Shown: positions 1 through 13,800 of the stretch, piece after piece
Layout of the letters: the number at the start of each line of letters is the position of its first letter
Position numbering within the stretch: the first letter of the stretch is position 1
Source: Apostichopus japonicus
Taxonomy: Eukaryota > Echinodermata > Holothuroidea > Aspidochirotida > Stichopodidae
Direction: 5' to 3'
Length of the DNA: 64,000 bases
NCBI RefSeq assembly: GCF_037975245.1
Contig: NC_092568.1
Location: 32,026,501 to 32,090,500 of the forward strand
Notes under the pieces: generated by a model
Seen by the model: only the letters and a program-made list of their open reading frames with translations
Told to the model about the DNA's origin: nothing
The model's database searches: none
Translations under genes and position numbers: made by a program

Positions 1-1662
1 TCATAAACAAGCAGCTGTAGGTTTTAAAGTGATTCCACAGCAAACAAAATCAGAACTTTAGATTCTAGTTTGAGATGCTTCCTTTTAGAGGTTTAAAAGA
101 GATATAAAAACAGCAGGGAGGTGGTGAATTATAATGCTCCTGGATATGGAAGTAGCAAAAATGAGCGAAGATTTTGACCAAATGCATAAACTGGCTGGTT
201 GACTGATACTAGAATAAGTGTCTGCTCTTGATGTATCGGTATTAAAAGCACCATAGAAAATGCACACACATACAGGTTTAACAGACCAGGGAAAATATGG
301 AAAACTAAGTTAGTTATCTTGATAAGTTGTCGCCAAGATAAGGTTCTGTTCCTTATCAACTTTAGACAAGCTCAGCCCAAGGAATGTATTTTCATTTTAT
401 AAGCCTAATTATCATAAAGATATATGATGACTTATTGGTCCTACTTTCCAAGTTTTAAAAGTTGTAACTCTCCCTAAGGTGTGGTCCATACCACCAGGCT
501 CTCACCAGCATGGTTGTGACCACCAAGATGTTCACTAGGTACCATGGATACTACCACTATGAACCTGCTACCATAGTCCTCACAGCCATGTGTTCCACCA
601 CCATGATATTAACTACCATGATTTCTACCACTATTAACTTGTTACCATAGTCCTCACATCCATGTGTACTGCCACCATGATACTCACTACCATGGACTCT
701 ACCACTATAAACCTGCAACCATAGTCCTCACAGCCATGTGTTCCACCACCATGATATTAACTACCATGATTTCTACCACTATTAACTTGTTACCATGGTC
801 CTCACATCCATGTGTACTGCCACCATGGTACTCACTACCATGGATTCTACCACTATGAACCTGCTACCATAGTCCTCACAGCCATGTGTTCCACCACCAT
901 GATATTAACTACCATGATTTCTACCACTATTAACTTGTTACCATGGTCCTCACATCCATGTGTACTGCCACCATGATACTCACTACCATGGATTCTACCA
1001 GTATGAACCTGCTACCATAGACCTCACAGCCGTGTGTTCCACCACCATGATATTAACCACCATGATTTCTACCACTATTAACTTGTTACCATGGTCCTCA
1101 CATCCATGTGTACTGCCACCATGATACTCACTACCATGGATTCTACCAGTATGAACCTGCTACCATAGTCCTCACAGCCATGTATACCACCACAATGATA
1201 CTCACTACCATGGATTCTACCAAGTAATGAAGCTGCTACCATAGTCCTCACAGCTATGTGTTCCACCTCCATGATAGTCACCACCAGTATTCCACATGAA
1301 GCTAGTTCCTGCCATGGTTCCTGCTTCAATGGTTTCCACCATCAATTCTTTCAATCTCCAAGAACATGGATGCATCAAAACCAATCATAAGAGACCTTTT
1401 ATTTTGTATAGATGTTTATGCCTTTAGCTAATATTTGAAGCATGGTTCAATATGAAAATGAAATGCACTTAGCAACCATTCTAATTCCAGTGATGTCACA
1501 ATACCAAGAAATACATATGCAGTGTATGACAATGAGAACAAGTGATATGATGTCACATTTTCTTCATATCTTCTTGATTCTGAGATATTTCCACCTCCGC
1601 CCCCCCTCTCCCCCACCGCATTATTTTTATCGTGCTTTGAATATTTTCCCTGTTTTTTTCAG
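1..1662. other. Intron upstream of exon 1
   Basis: No convincing spectrin exon is visible here. Positions 480-1345 are a minisatellite, listed separately. The last 40 bases are a C/T-rich tract ending in the exon 1 acceptor TTTTTTTCAG. Confidence 0.6.
480..1345. repeat. Minisatellite, 75-bp units in 150-bp pairs
   Basis: ACCATG/ACCATAG-rich units of about 75 bp alternate in two versions, marked by CAGCCATGTGTTCC and CATCCATGTGTACTGCC, so the higher-order period is about 150 bp. The units are diverged at the right end. Short ORFs inside it on both strands are by-products of the repeat. Confidence 0.85.
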
Positions 1663-1824
1663 GAATATTTCATAGCTCTTCCAGAGTATTCTGAACAACT
1701 CAAGCTGTTCAATAACTCAGGCAGTATACTTGTACATGCTTGTCGTGAGGATGTTGCCTTTACAGTTCAGGAGCAGCTGTCACTAGTCAACAAGAGGTGG
1801 CAAGATGTGTCTGATAGAGGAAAG
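1663..1824 (+). CDS. Exon 1: spectrin repeat, first half
   Basis: 54 codons between acceptor TTTTTTCAG and donor AAAG|GTACGT, phase 0 at both ends. The translation ends in LVNKRWQDVSDRGK, with the helix-A tryptophan typical of spectrin repeats. Exon 2 completes the repeat (106 residues together). The preceding exon lies before the window. Confidence 0.85.
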
Positions 1825-4800
1825 GTACGTAGAAATATTTAAATCTGCACGAATGTGTTATTTTATACGTATTGTATTCTTTGATTTCTATTCTTTATGA
1901 CATATTTTCAGTTTGTGTTCAAAGCATATATGGTATCAAGCTACAATTACCCTACAGTTCTGCAAATCAGGTGTTGAATATCTTGGTAAGCTAAATGAAC
2001 CACCCAAAACTATTTAAATTCATTTAATTTCATTTAATTAATTTTTTCATATCGTCTGTATTAAACAAGTATATCCACAAGGCCGTGAATAGCAAGGACT
2101 GTTCTCACCTTATTGGTGTCAGCCTGTCTTTTGCTAAGACAAAAAGAAAATTGCAAGACTGTCTTGCTATTTAAGTATGCATATTCATGTAGAGTGGCAC
2201 AAAGAACTGTTGCCCTTGTGGCAAACTGTCAGTGTTTGCTTCAGTATAGTAACCAGGGGAAACATTCCTTTAAAGGCATTGAAGACTCGCCCCAAACCGC
2301 GTGCTGCCATCTGAAAAAGTTAACTTTCCGTTGCTTGCAAGTGACGTTTTGTTTGTGTCGCTACAAAATGCAGACAGTACAGTAATGAAACGTGATACCT
2401 TGTTATCTTTAGCTGGACCTGAGATGTCCATCGCTGTATGGTTTGTACACTGTGCTGTGGGTATTGACCGCAGCTGTATGAACTGAATGCACACTAGTGT
2501 CTAATTACCGATGGTAGCAAGCTGTGTGTGTGTATTTTCTGGGATCAATGGTGGTGTCTAACACTTCTGTTACACCTCTTTCAAAACTAAATCAGATTAC
2601 CGGCATTAGACATTTCTTTTTGCGCGAATCTTCACACCCTTTAACCTCTGACACTGCAAGTCATATATACTCTATATAGGTGTGAGCTGAGTTTGCATAA
2701 CTGTTGGTTAGGAAAAGTTTGTGCTAAAATCCCAAGTTGCTGGTGTGGTAATGTGAGGGTTTTAATCTGAGACTTTGCTTAAAGATATGCCCTTCAATTT
2801 GGACTTCTAATTTAAATGGATTTCCACACACACAACAATAACAAATACCTAAGAAATGGAGAAAAAAATTTAGAGATGGCATGAATATCCAAGTATTTCA
2901 AATTCTGATTTAGATTGCCCAGAAAATCGCATTAGTTTGAAATTGTTTTTCCCATAAATACCAGAAATGTCCCCTCCCCTCCCCCTCCCCCTCCCCTACC
3001 CATTTCAACTGTTGTAACACACATTACATTTCTATGTGTTTGTGACTTACACTTGTACCTATAAACTTCAAGTGAAATAACAACAACTTTTTGTGACAGA
3101 TATAGTCGTCTTTACATGACAGAGTGAATTTAGAATATCCTGGTGAAGTTTACTGATTGACTCTGTGCAAATATGGTGGTTGAGCATCAGGTTAGGAGGA
3201 TATTTATACCGATGTGTGTACATTAAACATTTAACAATGAAGTAACTACAGGTACTTGGCATTTCTGAAGATTGATTCTATACACTCTGTCATTAAGGAT
3301 CACCCTACTACTTACAAAGTTCTGCAAACTAAACTAACACACTCCATTAGTAGCTTGAATAGGTAACTTGCCGGTGGCAAACTAGTATCTAAGTTGAAGA
3401 CATTCTGAGGTAGGGGCACTCGTAAGAGTAAGCATAGCTATCGTGAAGACAAGTATCACTACTAACCCAGGAGACAGTGGTCTGTAAAGTCTCCATGGGG
3501 TGAGTTTCTGTATTGCTAGAAGTAATTACTTTAAGCATAGCTATCGTGAAGAAAAGTATCACTACTAACCCAGGAGAGAGTGGTCTGTAAAATCTCCATG
3601 TGGTGAGTTTCTGTATTGCTAGAAGTAATTACTTTAAGAGAAAAAAGTGTTAACACACTGCTTTAATACCTGTTAGAAAGTAGATAAAGTATGAGGGCCT
3701 AACCATTCAATCCTAGCAGGATCCTCTGGAGAGGGAACCTCAAATTCACCTATATAGCTGGAGAAGATCTTCCTAGGATGGTAACATCAGGCCCTGTAAC
3801 TTTTAAACCAAACTATTACTATTATATTAGTTTCTCAGTTTGGGACCAACTAATGTAATGACATCAGACCCTGTAACTTTAAATTATTACTTTAAACAGT
3901 TTCTCAGTTTGGGACCAACTAATGTAATTACATCAGGCCCTGTAACTTTAAACTATTACTTTAAACAGTTTCTCAGTTTGGGACCAACTAATGTAGTTAC
4001 ATCAGGCCCTGTAACTTTAAACTATTACTTTAAACAGTTTCTCAGTTTGGGACCAACTAATGTGACATCAGACCCTGTAACTTTAAATTATTACTTTAAA
4101 CAGTTTCTCAGTTTGGGACCAACTAATGTAATTACATCAGGCCCTGTAACTTTAAACTATTACTTTAAACAGTTTCTCAGTTTGGGACCAACTAATGTAG
4201 TTACATCAGGCCCTGTAACTTTAAACTATTACTTTAAACAGTTTCTCAGTTTGGGACCAACTAATGCAGTGATACTTGCATGGTTTCTTCCAGAGGCTTT
4301 CTAAGCAAAGAAAAAAAAGGAAAAAGTTATAAAGCAAAACAAAAAAGCACATCTAATTCCCTGGTGGAATACTAGTAACAAAAGTGCTCTAGCATTGCTC
4401 TAAGTGTGCATGTTTTTTTGTAATTATTTTGATTCAATTAAAGAAATCATGGAAAGTAGAAATCTTTCCTTTTTTTGTTTAGGGTATTTTCCATAGCAGA
4501 TCTGTTTAAAATGCAAAATTGTTTCATTATTTAGTGAGAAATCAACAACTTCATGTTTTGCACACTAAGCTGTTAAGGTTTGTATTAGGCTTGATGATAT
4601 TAATTAAATGACGTTTAATTTTGATTTAATTTTGACTATATGTTTGTCTCAAAGCTGAGTTCTCAATCTTTGCACCAACAAATTGCAATTTTTAATGCTT
4701 CTTGTACTATTATAGCACTTTACAGTCAAAGAGAGTCCCTGTCAGGATCAGTAAAGATTAGAACCAGTTTTGTAATTGTTGGTAATTTTTAAAGCCAAAT

Positions 4801-7800
4801 CAAGAAACATCATGATTTGTGCATCCCTGACATCACACACAGTATAACATGCCAAGTAGGAAATCTCTCTGATGACCTTGCAAAAAGACATATACTATAT
4901 AACTGAAACATGAGTTATGATAATAAAATGAACTTTGTTAATTTAAGTAAATGACATGCAACCACTGGTTATGATGTATTCATTCTTTATGGTTAGTTTA
5001 TATTCTGAATTGAAGTGCTAGAATTAATGCTTAAATATGCAAGGCTTGTACTTGGCTATACAGAACATTCCCAACTTCAAAATGCAGGAAAGGAGTTCTC
5101 ATTAACCTAAATTATGTAAAGCACATCAAAGTTTCTATTTTCCAGGTGTACGTCCGGGACCCTGGAACTGTCCAACAACAGAAGAAGTTTAATGAAAAGT
5201 TGAAGAACCTACAAACATGGACCTCAGAAGTACACATATTCCTCTCTAATCCTGTAGAATGCACTTTTCCTGACTTACCAAGATACCAGGAGCAGTTACT
5301 GGTGAGTGGAATATGATTTTAGAACATATTTATCCCACTATCTACTGGAGGTTTACCATAATTGCTTCGTTGACTTACAGTCTAACTTTATCATTTGCCA
5401 AAGCTACTAGAACATATTATTTAACGGTTATAAACTCATCTGCATATCCTTCCCTCTATATGGTAGCTGCGGACTGGGCCTATTATGGCACCTGTGAGTT
5501 TCCATAAAAAAAAATTGTTAAGACTCTGTGCGAGAAGGGCCCTGAGCAAGTTTACACTATATTGGTTTCAAACTATTTTGACTACTTTCGCAGAGTCAAC
5601 TACTAATTTTTCAAAAGCATTTTATTTTACTTCTCATTATCTTTATTCCCCCTCCCACTTCACACCTCTTCTAGTTTAATTAATATTATTGAGCATCTGA
5701 GAATCAATATGATTGCCACCTCAGTAAGTCTCCTATTCATGAGTTCAGTTTATTTCGGTCAGTCAGTCAGTAAAAAAACAAGTTGTCATTGTAATTGTTC
5801 CTCATGTGTGAAAAATGTTTGATTTCCACCCATAGAAGTTGTCATCTTGCTTTCTGCAAGAAATCCAAACAAACAAACAACTATAATATAAACTAAAATA
5901 TAACTATAGTATAACTAAAATTAGTGCATGGATTCTGTAGTTTTTATTCATACTCTTGAATATATTAATTTTGAAGTACATCATGTTGCAGTTAATTTTA
6001 AATGAATTTTCCTTGACAATTCCAAATTGAATGAGAAGATTGTATTCCTTATTATTTATGATGTATCAATTAAGTGCTGCACTCTTAGGTAGTGTAATGA
6101 TGTAAACAGTCTTTCCCAAGGTAGCTAGAACAGGTTTACCTGTAGTTTTTTCATTCAGGTTTGATAATTTACTTCTAATCTCGTAGCATCTTTAGTCTCA
6201 CAAGGGACTTTAATTGCATATTCTGAGCTTGTTCTCGACAGTGCACTAACAGACAGAGGGCAATGTGTTAATTAGGTCATTAGGCTATTGGTATTCATTC
6301 CTATTCGTATTCCAATTCGTATTACAAAACCTAGGAATGTTGTATGAGGTTGTTGTACATTTCTGGATGTTACCTGACATTTTGAGATGCAGTTTTCCAG
6401 CAATCTTGCTGGATTGGCATGATAAATAATTTTACAAAAAAATTAAAAACCTTTAAATCATTGTGATTTTATTTCACCTATATTGCACTAAATTTTTGGA
6501 GAAAACAAATATTTGCAAGTCTGCAAGGGTTAAGAGTTCAATAATCACTGAACTGTAGAGAAGCTTACAGAAGGAACAAAAATTTGAAGTAGTAACAACA
6601 GTAACAACAGACAGTCATACATGTAGGGAATATGTCTGTTTGTTAGTGTATTCATTGGATGCCGGACTGTGGGACTTTGAATGTGTCATGACTACATGTC
6701 TAATGTCATTACTGCCTGTAATATCAGATCGGAGCACTGTCATAGAGAAAACCGTAACATGTGGTTGCATCCTCTTAGAGGGATGTAGCAAAACATTCTG
6801 TGATTTTCTACACATGAGGATCTTTGATCCTATATCAGTCTTCAATCAGATGTGATGGAAGTGCCACAGTTTTTATTTGTGTGAGCTGTTCCTTAAATAT
6901 ACTCTTGTGGTTTCATATGTCAAACTATACAGGGGAACATTCGCTCAAACGTAAATGTGTGTTTGCTCTCGGAGCAGGATTCTTACGTTGGATATTAAAG
7001 AGAGGTAGAAGAGACGATGCTACAGTTGAGCTGCTTGAGGAGTCGTTGAACATTGTTACGTTCTTTAATACAAACTGTATGTCGATACACAAAATAGTGC
7101 TTAGCATAGCATGTCCAGAAGGTAGTTTGTCTGAATGCTTTATGTGTAACAGAATTTTTCTAGAATAATTATCTATGTACATCATGATATACTCTCTATT
7201 CTTATTCAAAATTTAAATAGTATTGGAAGTTTCCTTCAATATTGGATACTTTGGCACATTTTAGCTTTGTGACGAGGAATTTTAGCATTGTATGTTCTCA
7301 TATGATCATAGGAATAGATAGTATGATCAGTAGGTAAGTCAGGAGGAGGGGGTAGAGTGGGGTGACATTTTGTCAGCAGGATACTCTGTACTGCTTTGCT
7401 TATGTGTGCAGCAGGATTATGGCAAAATCGTAAATTAGAGAGAATATATAGTGTCAGCCTCCATATGTAGATATTTAGACATGAGAGTTCTACTGTATCA
7501 AGTTCATCAATCAGCATACTGTATTCTGTGGGAGAGTGGGGAGGGAGGGGGGAGGAAGGGGGGAGGGATGTGAATGCAATCGAAACGGAAGGGAACCTGA
7601 TAACATTGATTTGAGATGATTAAATGTGTGAGTCTGTATGTTGATTGATGGTTGTATGTCTGTGAACCAGTCATAAATAATTTAAGCTCTGTGTTGTCAT
7701 ACAGTTTAATGAAAAGTGAATTGTGATTTCTAGGGAATGATTTATGGTTTGAAGGATGTAGGCCTGTGTAATAGAGTGAGATTGCATGTGACAGTGGTAT

Positions 7801-10800
7801 CATCTGCTGATAGTATTACAGCGTACAGATGACAGCCTCTATATCGAAATGAAATTGTCAGGGATGTAGTCAAGTGCACCTAATCTAAGTCAGGGTTCCA
7901 AGTCTAATGCGAATTCATCTTGTTTCGAGTCTGCTACAGCCCTGGTCTTGCTCAGCTTCAAGTCCACTCAAACCAACATTACTTTCACATTAAATAAGCA
8001 AACATTGACAACCAACCTCCACACTCTCCTCCCACCCCCATTTTGTCCATGCTGGAGCTATATAGGCTTAGATGCTCCTTTGACAGTGTTTGAAGAGACG
8101 TTGGCATAAAATACTGTTAATGTTCAACTCTTTGGTGTCAAAATTTAAATACTGTGTGTTACAATGTAACTGCAAGGGTGTCTTCCTACTGGAGATGCTT
8201 GATTGAAGGTTGAGGCCCATGTGAAAGTATATCATTGCATGTAATTATAATGTTGGCATGAAGGAGGTTTAACTCTGTTAATAAGGCATTTTATGATGAG
8301 TTTATCTTAACTGTTCAGTCTCATAAACTATAGGCTATTGGAGTACACCATTATAACTACATACATGCAAACATAACAGGTGTTATTTTCCTGTCACTAT
8401 GCATACATCACATTATCCATTTAATCATCTCTACACTAATTAAATGTTCAGTGCCAGTAATGAATACTTCCTTCTGTCTGGTAGTTTGATCGTTGCATTG
8501 AACGGTGACTAATCCTAAACTATCTCTAATAATCACATGTCTGGCTCAAACATTACAGAACATGGAGAAAGACATCCCTGCTCAAGAGCAAACATTCAAA
8601 GAATTGGCCCAGTTGGTGCAAGAGGTTGCCCGAAGTTCACCACCAGAACAAGCCTCAGCCATGGTGGAGTCCTTAAAGGATATCAAAGAACCACTCGCTG
8701 AAGCTCGCAGCGAGATCCGGACCAGAGGGGCTAATGTCAAACAAGTACTGGGTGCTATGCATCAGCTAGAGACAAAAACCAAAGAGATAGACACGGTGTT
8801 AACTCAAGAAGAGCTCTTATTAGCTAACAGGGGTGACGACTTAACCAAATCAGACGAAGAGATGCAGAGGACCAGGGAGGAACGACAAGTAAGTTTGAGG
8901 CGGCGGATCAAGTCAGCTGTTAGTTTTTGGTTCTATTTAATTTGTTTTTGGCCATGAAAGGATACAAGGTGTACAGAGAAGGGCATCCTCTTACTAATTT
9001 AAAGTTGTAATTCTGAAGTCGGCTAGTTTGAAGAGCATTCTGGCCAAATATTTTCAATCATATTCTAGCTAAAAAAATTCTTTGGCCTGTTTATTTTAAG
9101 TGTTGGAAGAATAAAGAAGTACAGGATTGAATGGAATCCAAACCAATGACCCACTCTTCTCTAAACCAGTGACCCACTCTTCTCTAAACCAGTGACCCAC
9201 TCTTCTCTAAACCAGTGACCCACTCTTCTCTAAACCATTGACCCACTCTTCTCTAAACCAGTGACCCACTCTTCTAAACCAGTGACCCACTCTTCTCTAC
9301 CACTAAGCTATCCTGCCCTTAGTTTATCACCATTCCCTTGCTGGAGATGCCATACAACTTATATATATATGTAAACAAGTCAACAATTCCCACCAAATAA
9401 AAAGGAAAAGAGAATGTTATACAGATGTGATAACTTTCACTTCAACAAACTGTGCAAAAGTAAGTGGGCCTGCTGTTTTGATCCTAGCAGGATCTTCTTC
9501 AGAGGTTGAACGACAAGTAACAGAAAGTACAAGGGAAAAATGTATATTATAAAAAAAAATATTATTTTATTTATTTTACTACAACAAACTATTAGAAAAG
9601 TCAGATCAATAATGTGCTTTATGTATCTCCATAATACTTGTCTGCTGTAGTTTCTACTATATATTTAGTGTAATGCTTGCCTACCACAGATGTCAGTATG
9701 ATGTCAGTATGACTCTTTCCCTTTGTTCACAGGCATCAATGAGCCGACTTGAGCGAGTGCAAGTCCCAGTTAAGGAGAAGACTCAGCTGGTGAAGTACAT
9801 CGTCAGCCTCAAGAGCACCTACATACACACAATGGTTCTGGAAACTAATTCAAGAAAGGTGGATGACAGATATCAGGTAACTTGCCAGTCTATTTCCTCA
9901 AGATTTCTAAACTTAAAGTTTATTAAAATGAACAAAAAGTGGGAATATTAACCAAAAGAGAGTTGGATTCCTTTCATCAGTTTCAGTAGGAAAAATACCC
10001 TTAATACTCAGTGAAAAACGTTTTGTGTAATAAAAGAGGGAAAAAAGGGTAGGCCCTCTGACTGTTATGTATGAGTAATATTATTTACATAACTCAACCA
10101 GCTGCTTAGCTGTGTGAGATTTTCAAGTTTGTAAAAAAGTGACCACTTGATTGCAAAGTAACAAAATTTAACTTTCCTTTGATGTTATTTTGTTTATTTT
10201 ATTTTGTTTATTTATTTGTTTTTTCACAACATATATACAACAAATGTAGCGAATACAGAGAGTCATGGAATGTGAAAGGAAGTGTATCAAGAAACCCTTG
10301 TGGGCTTATCTAGTGATACATTCCCTGTACATAGAGTACACAAATAACTTACAAAAAGAATTAAGATATGAACTAAGAAAAAGAGAAGAAAAGGAGAAAG
10401 AAAGAAAAAGAAAAGAAGGAAAGAGGAACCTCAAACTCAGTATAAGTAAAATCTCTTTAATTTGTATTTAAATGAATTTCGGGAAGGTTGTGACCTGATA
10501 TTAAGCAGCCAAGAATTCCATGTAATGCTTGTATGATGTCGAAGGCTATATTTTCCTACATTGGTGTGAATGCAATTGAATTATGAGCATGGAAGTTTAT
10601 TGCTCTGTTATATGAGACTGTTGTATTGTCTCGGTCATTACTCCTGTCTCACACCTCACATACAATTGAGGCTCTACATTATAGATACAGATTTACTTGC
10701 CAGTAGTTCTCACTGATTCTTTGAAGTTATTTAAGCTGAACTGGTCTGCTGAAAAGTCTTCATATATTCTTCTTCGCATCAGAAATGTTTAGCAGACAGT

Positions 10801-13800
10801 GAAGTCTGCCAACAAGTCCAGATCAAAACAGAAGCATTTCAGAGTAAAGAGAAGGAGATTGAAGAACTGCTTGCAGATCCAAGAGACATATCAAGTGTAC
10901 TGGCTGATCCAGATTTACTGACAGATTATGAAAAGATTTGTTCACAACTTTTAGAAGACCTCCCCCCGCCTGAAAGAGCTCAAATAGAGGAAAGAATTTC
11001 TAAGACCAAAGAAAATCTAGAGGTAAGTTTCTTTTTGCTTTCTTCCTTTAAGTACACATACATGAAGAAGTACATTTATAGAGTTCATTGACAAACTTTA
11101 CAGTGATACGTCAGTAATTTTACTATTATTCTCTGTTTTCTTTCTTGTGTAGAAAACTTATATAATTTATTGTCTCTCCTTGTTTGTATTTTCTGAAGAG
11201 TTAAATTTGTGTTTCAAGATAAAAGTAAGATGAAAATTGATAAATTCCAAGATATTAAATTTTTCTTTGAGTGACTGCTATCCCAGACTGAAAACATTAA
11301 CGACTGGCACGTAGTTAAGGGGGGGGGGGGGGGGGCACTGGAGAAGATTTAATGGTTGTAATTACTGGTGGACCAATCTTTCCTGTTTGATTAAAGAAAG
11401 AACATTGCACCAAAGTTGCAGCATGGCACCTCAGATATAGGACATCTCGTATATGAAACATGACATACGTTAGGAATGCCCCATCTTGTTTTTACGATGT
11501 TATTGCCTTAGTTATGCTCCAAATAACTTTTTTCTTCTCAACAGGACTGGAGATCCTTGTGGAGACAGTACCAGGAAGAGAAGTCGTCTCTTAAAATGCT
11601 TCTAGACAGAATTTCAGGCAATTTGGATGAACGGCATCCTCCAAACAGCTTACAACAGGTTCAAGATCAAGTACATCGGATGGAGGTATTCCTTACATTA
11701 ACTTTCAACTTTACCAGTGTACAGAACTTTTTTTTCCCATCAAATTGTTTTTTTTTTAATTTTTTTTTATAAAGTGAATTCTTTTTTCCATTTGGGATGC
11801 TATTGTTATGATATCTTGTTACATGTGTACATATTAGTGTACAACTTTTGAAATTCCACATTTTTTCTACTCATAGAACAAGTCCATTTTCCTGTATGAA
11901 CTTCTTTAGTAAAAATGTCTTTCTGGACCCAAATGCATTGGATTAACACAAGGTCCCAAATTTTGTGGACAAAAGATCTGTGTGTCACAGATTAGATGCA
12001 TAGACGCTCATGACTTTTTCTTCCTGACATCATTGCAGGATTTTCTTCAGAGAGGAGAAGTTTTGTTCAAAACGTTATTTTTATGAAGATTAAAATGACA
12101 GGCTCTCTATACTCTTTTCTGAGAGTTTGAAGGATTTTCAAGATACATAACGCATAGATAAGTATGTGTAGTATTAATATGTTATAATCATTTAAAAATT
12201 TTCAATTATACATTTCAGGTATCGCATGAAGCCTTGAATAAATTGGAGAAAGTAAGAGGCTCTTTGACAGATCTCAGTCAGAGGATGCAGGACAAATGTA
12301 AAGAGAGAACCAGAGTCATCTTACAGGAGGACTTGAAGGAAGAGGTTACTCTCAGCTTTCAGACTGTTTCAAGCAAAGTTGAAGAAACCCTGAAAGACTT
12401 GAAAACATTGGAGCCGAAATGGTTAGACTTTGAGCAGTCTAAAGATGCTGCCACTCATAAACTTGATGAAATAGAAAAGAGGTTGGCAGATTTGGAAGGA
12501 GTGCAGGGTGGTAACCCTGAAAAGACCATGGAGACTCTAAAGGTGAAGAAGATGTTGGAACTTGTTTCTTTCTTTCTTATGCATTAGGTGAGGGAGGGGG
12601 TGGGGGGTGGTGAGGAGTTGGTATGGGGTGTGGAGAAAGATTTTGATGGGGTTCTGCTTTTGCTGATGAATTTATCCGTAGAAATGGTTGCTTATAGAAT
12701 TGGAAATTGCTGTGACACTCTCAGTCTTATGACATCATGGAGAGGAGTAATATTTTGTGTAGCTTGGCTAAGTTCTTTTACTAAATGAATATCTTTTCTG
12801 TGCATTTCTCGTTGCAACTTATCAGGTTCACACATGTCCTTGAATTGTTTTAATCGGATATATATATATATATGGTTGCTTCTACCTGGCACCAATTAAA
12901 CTTAAAATAATTTACTGATCATTTTTGTAAAATCTACAACTTAGAAACTTGCAAAATGCAGGAAGACAGTGTATATGGTGCACAGTAAAATGGAAACATG
13001 AATTTTTTCTTATTTTATCATCATGTCTTTTTTTTTCATGAAAAAAGCAATCTCAGTTTGTGACAATTTGGTGTAATTTTAAAATTCTGTTCGAAAGTTT
13101 GATCAAGCATAACTTCAGCATTACGGTACCACATGTATCATAATATTATTATCATGTTAAGGATATCAACGTTTAATTTAAAGTTTAATTTGAAAGTGCG
13201 CTAGACAAGTTTAAGAGGTGCAGTTCTTTTCTGATACTTGCTGATGAAGGTGAGTGTAAAGCACTGCCTACATCTTTCAGACAATGTTCTCCTTTAATAT
13301 TTCCTTTGTCAATGCATCAATGAGCCTATCATGATGATGCTGCTGATGCTTTATATGTATTCCAATGTCTGTGGACTGTTGGAATGTCTGTAAATTGTTC
13401 TTTTAATTCTAACTGCTCAACTTTTGCTGTTTTCATACTTTGTCATTGATTACAGGAACTCATCAACGACATTGACAACCAAGAGGGCTCTTTGGAGTTA
13501 CTGCATCTCATCCTTTCCGATTTAAGCCGTTCCAGTACTCCTATGGATGACACAGGCTGCGACCTGTTTCCTCTGTATAAACTGTGGAAGGAACTACAGA
13601 AGAGAGCAACTGATCTGGACGCAATGTTAAAGGAAGGTGCATTGCAATGGGGTCTTTATAACCAAGCTCTTGGTGATTTAAAACTGTGGCTGAAGCAGGC
13701 AGAAAAGAGGCTGGAAAGTGAGATGCAAGGGTGTGATTCTTTGGAAGAGACAGAGAAACGAAGGAATAACATTCAGGTGTGTCCCTAAGTTTGGTTGAAT

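Larger units (their letters stand above)
1825..5145. other. Intron 1
   Basis: It contains a TTAA-ended MITE (2270-2644), a 103-bp tandem duplication (3430-3636) and a 69-bp minisatellite (3784-4265). A CCCCTCC-rich tract lies at 2969-3000. No other gene is seen. Confidence 0.7.

Noticed and set aside
85-359. Minus-strand frames and a short plus-strand amphipathic stretch (140-208) as a possible exon
   Set aside because: The plus-strand stretch is bounded by stops and lacks a good donor; the minus-strand frames resemble nothing known.
9141-9300. CRISPR-like array of short direct repeats
   Set aside because: The units are contiguous 23-bp copies without unique spacers, in an animal intron. 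It is a minisatellite.
9479-9505. Near-palindrome GATCCTAGCAGGATC as a defined transposon end
   Set aside because: A similar motif occurs near 3711, but neither site has a matching partner end or a target duplication that I can define.
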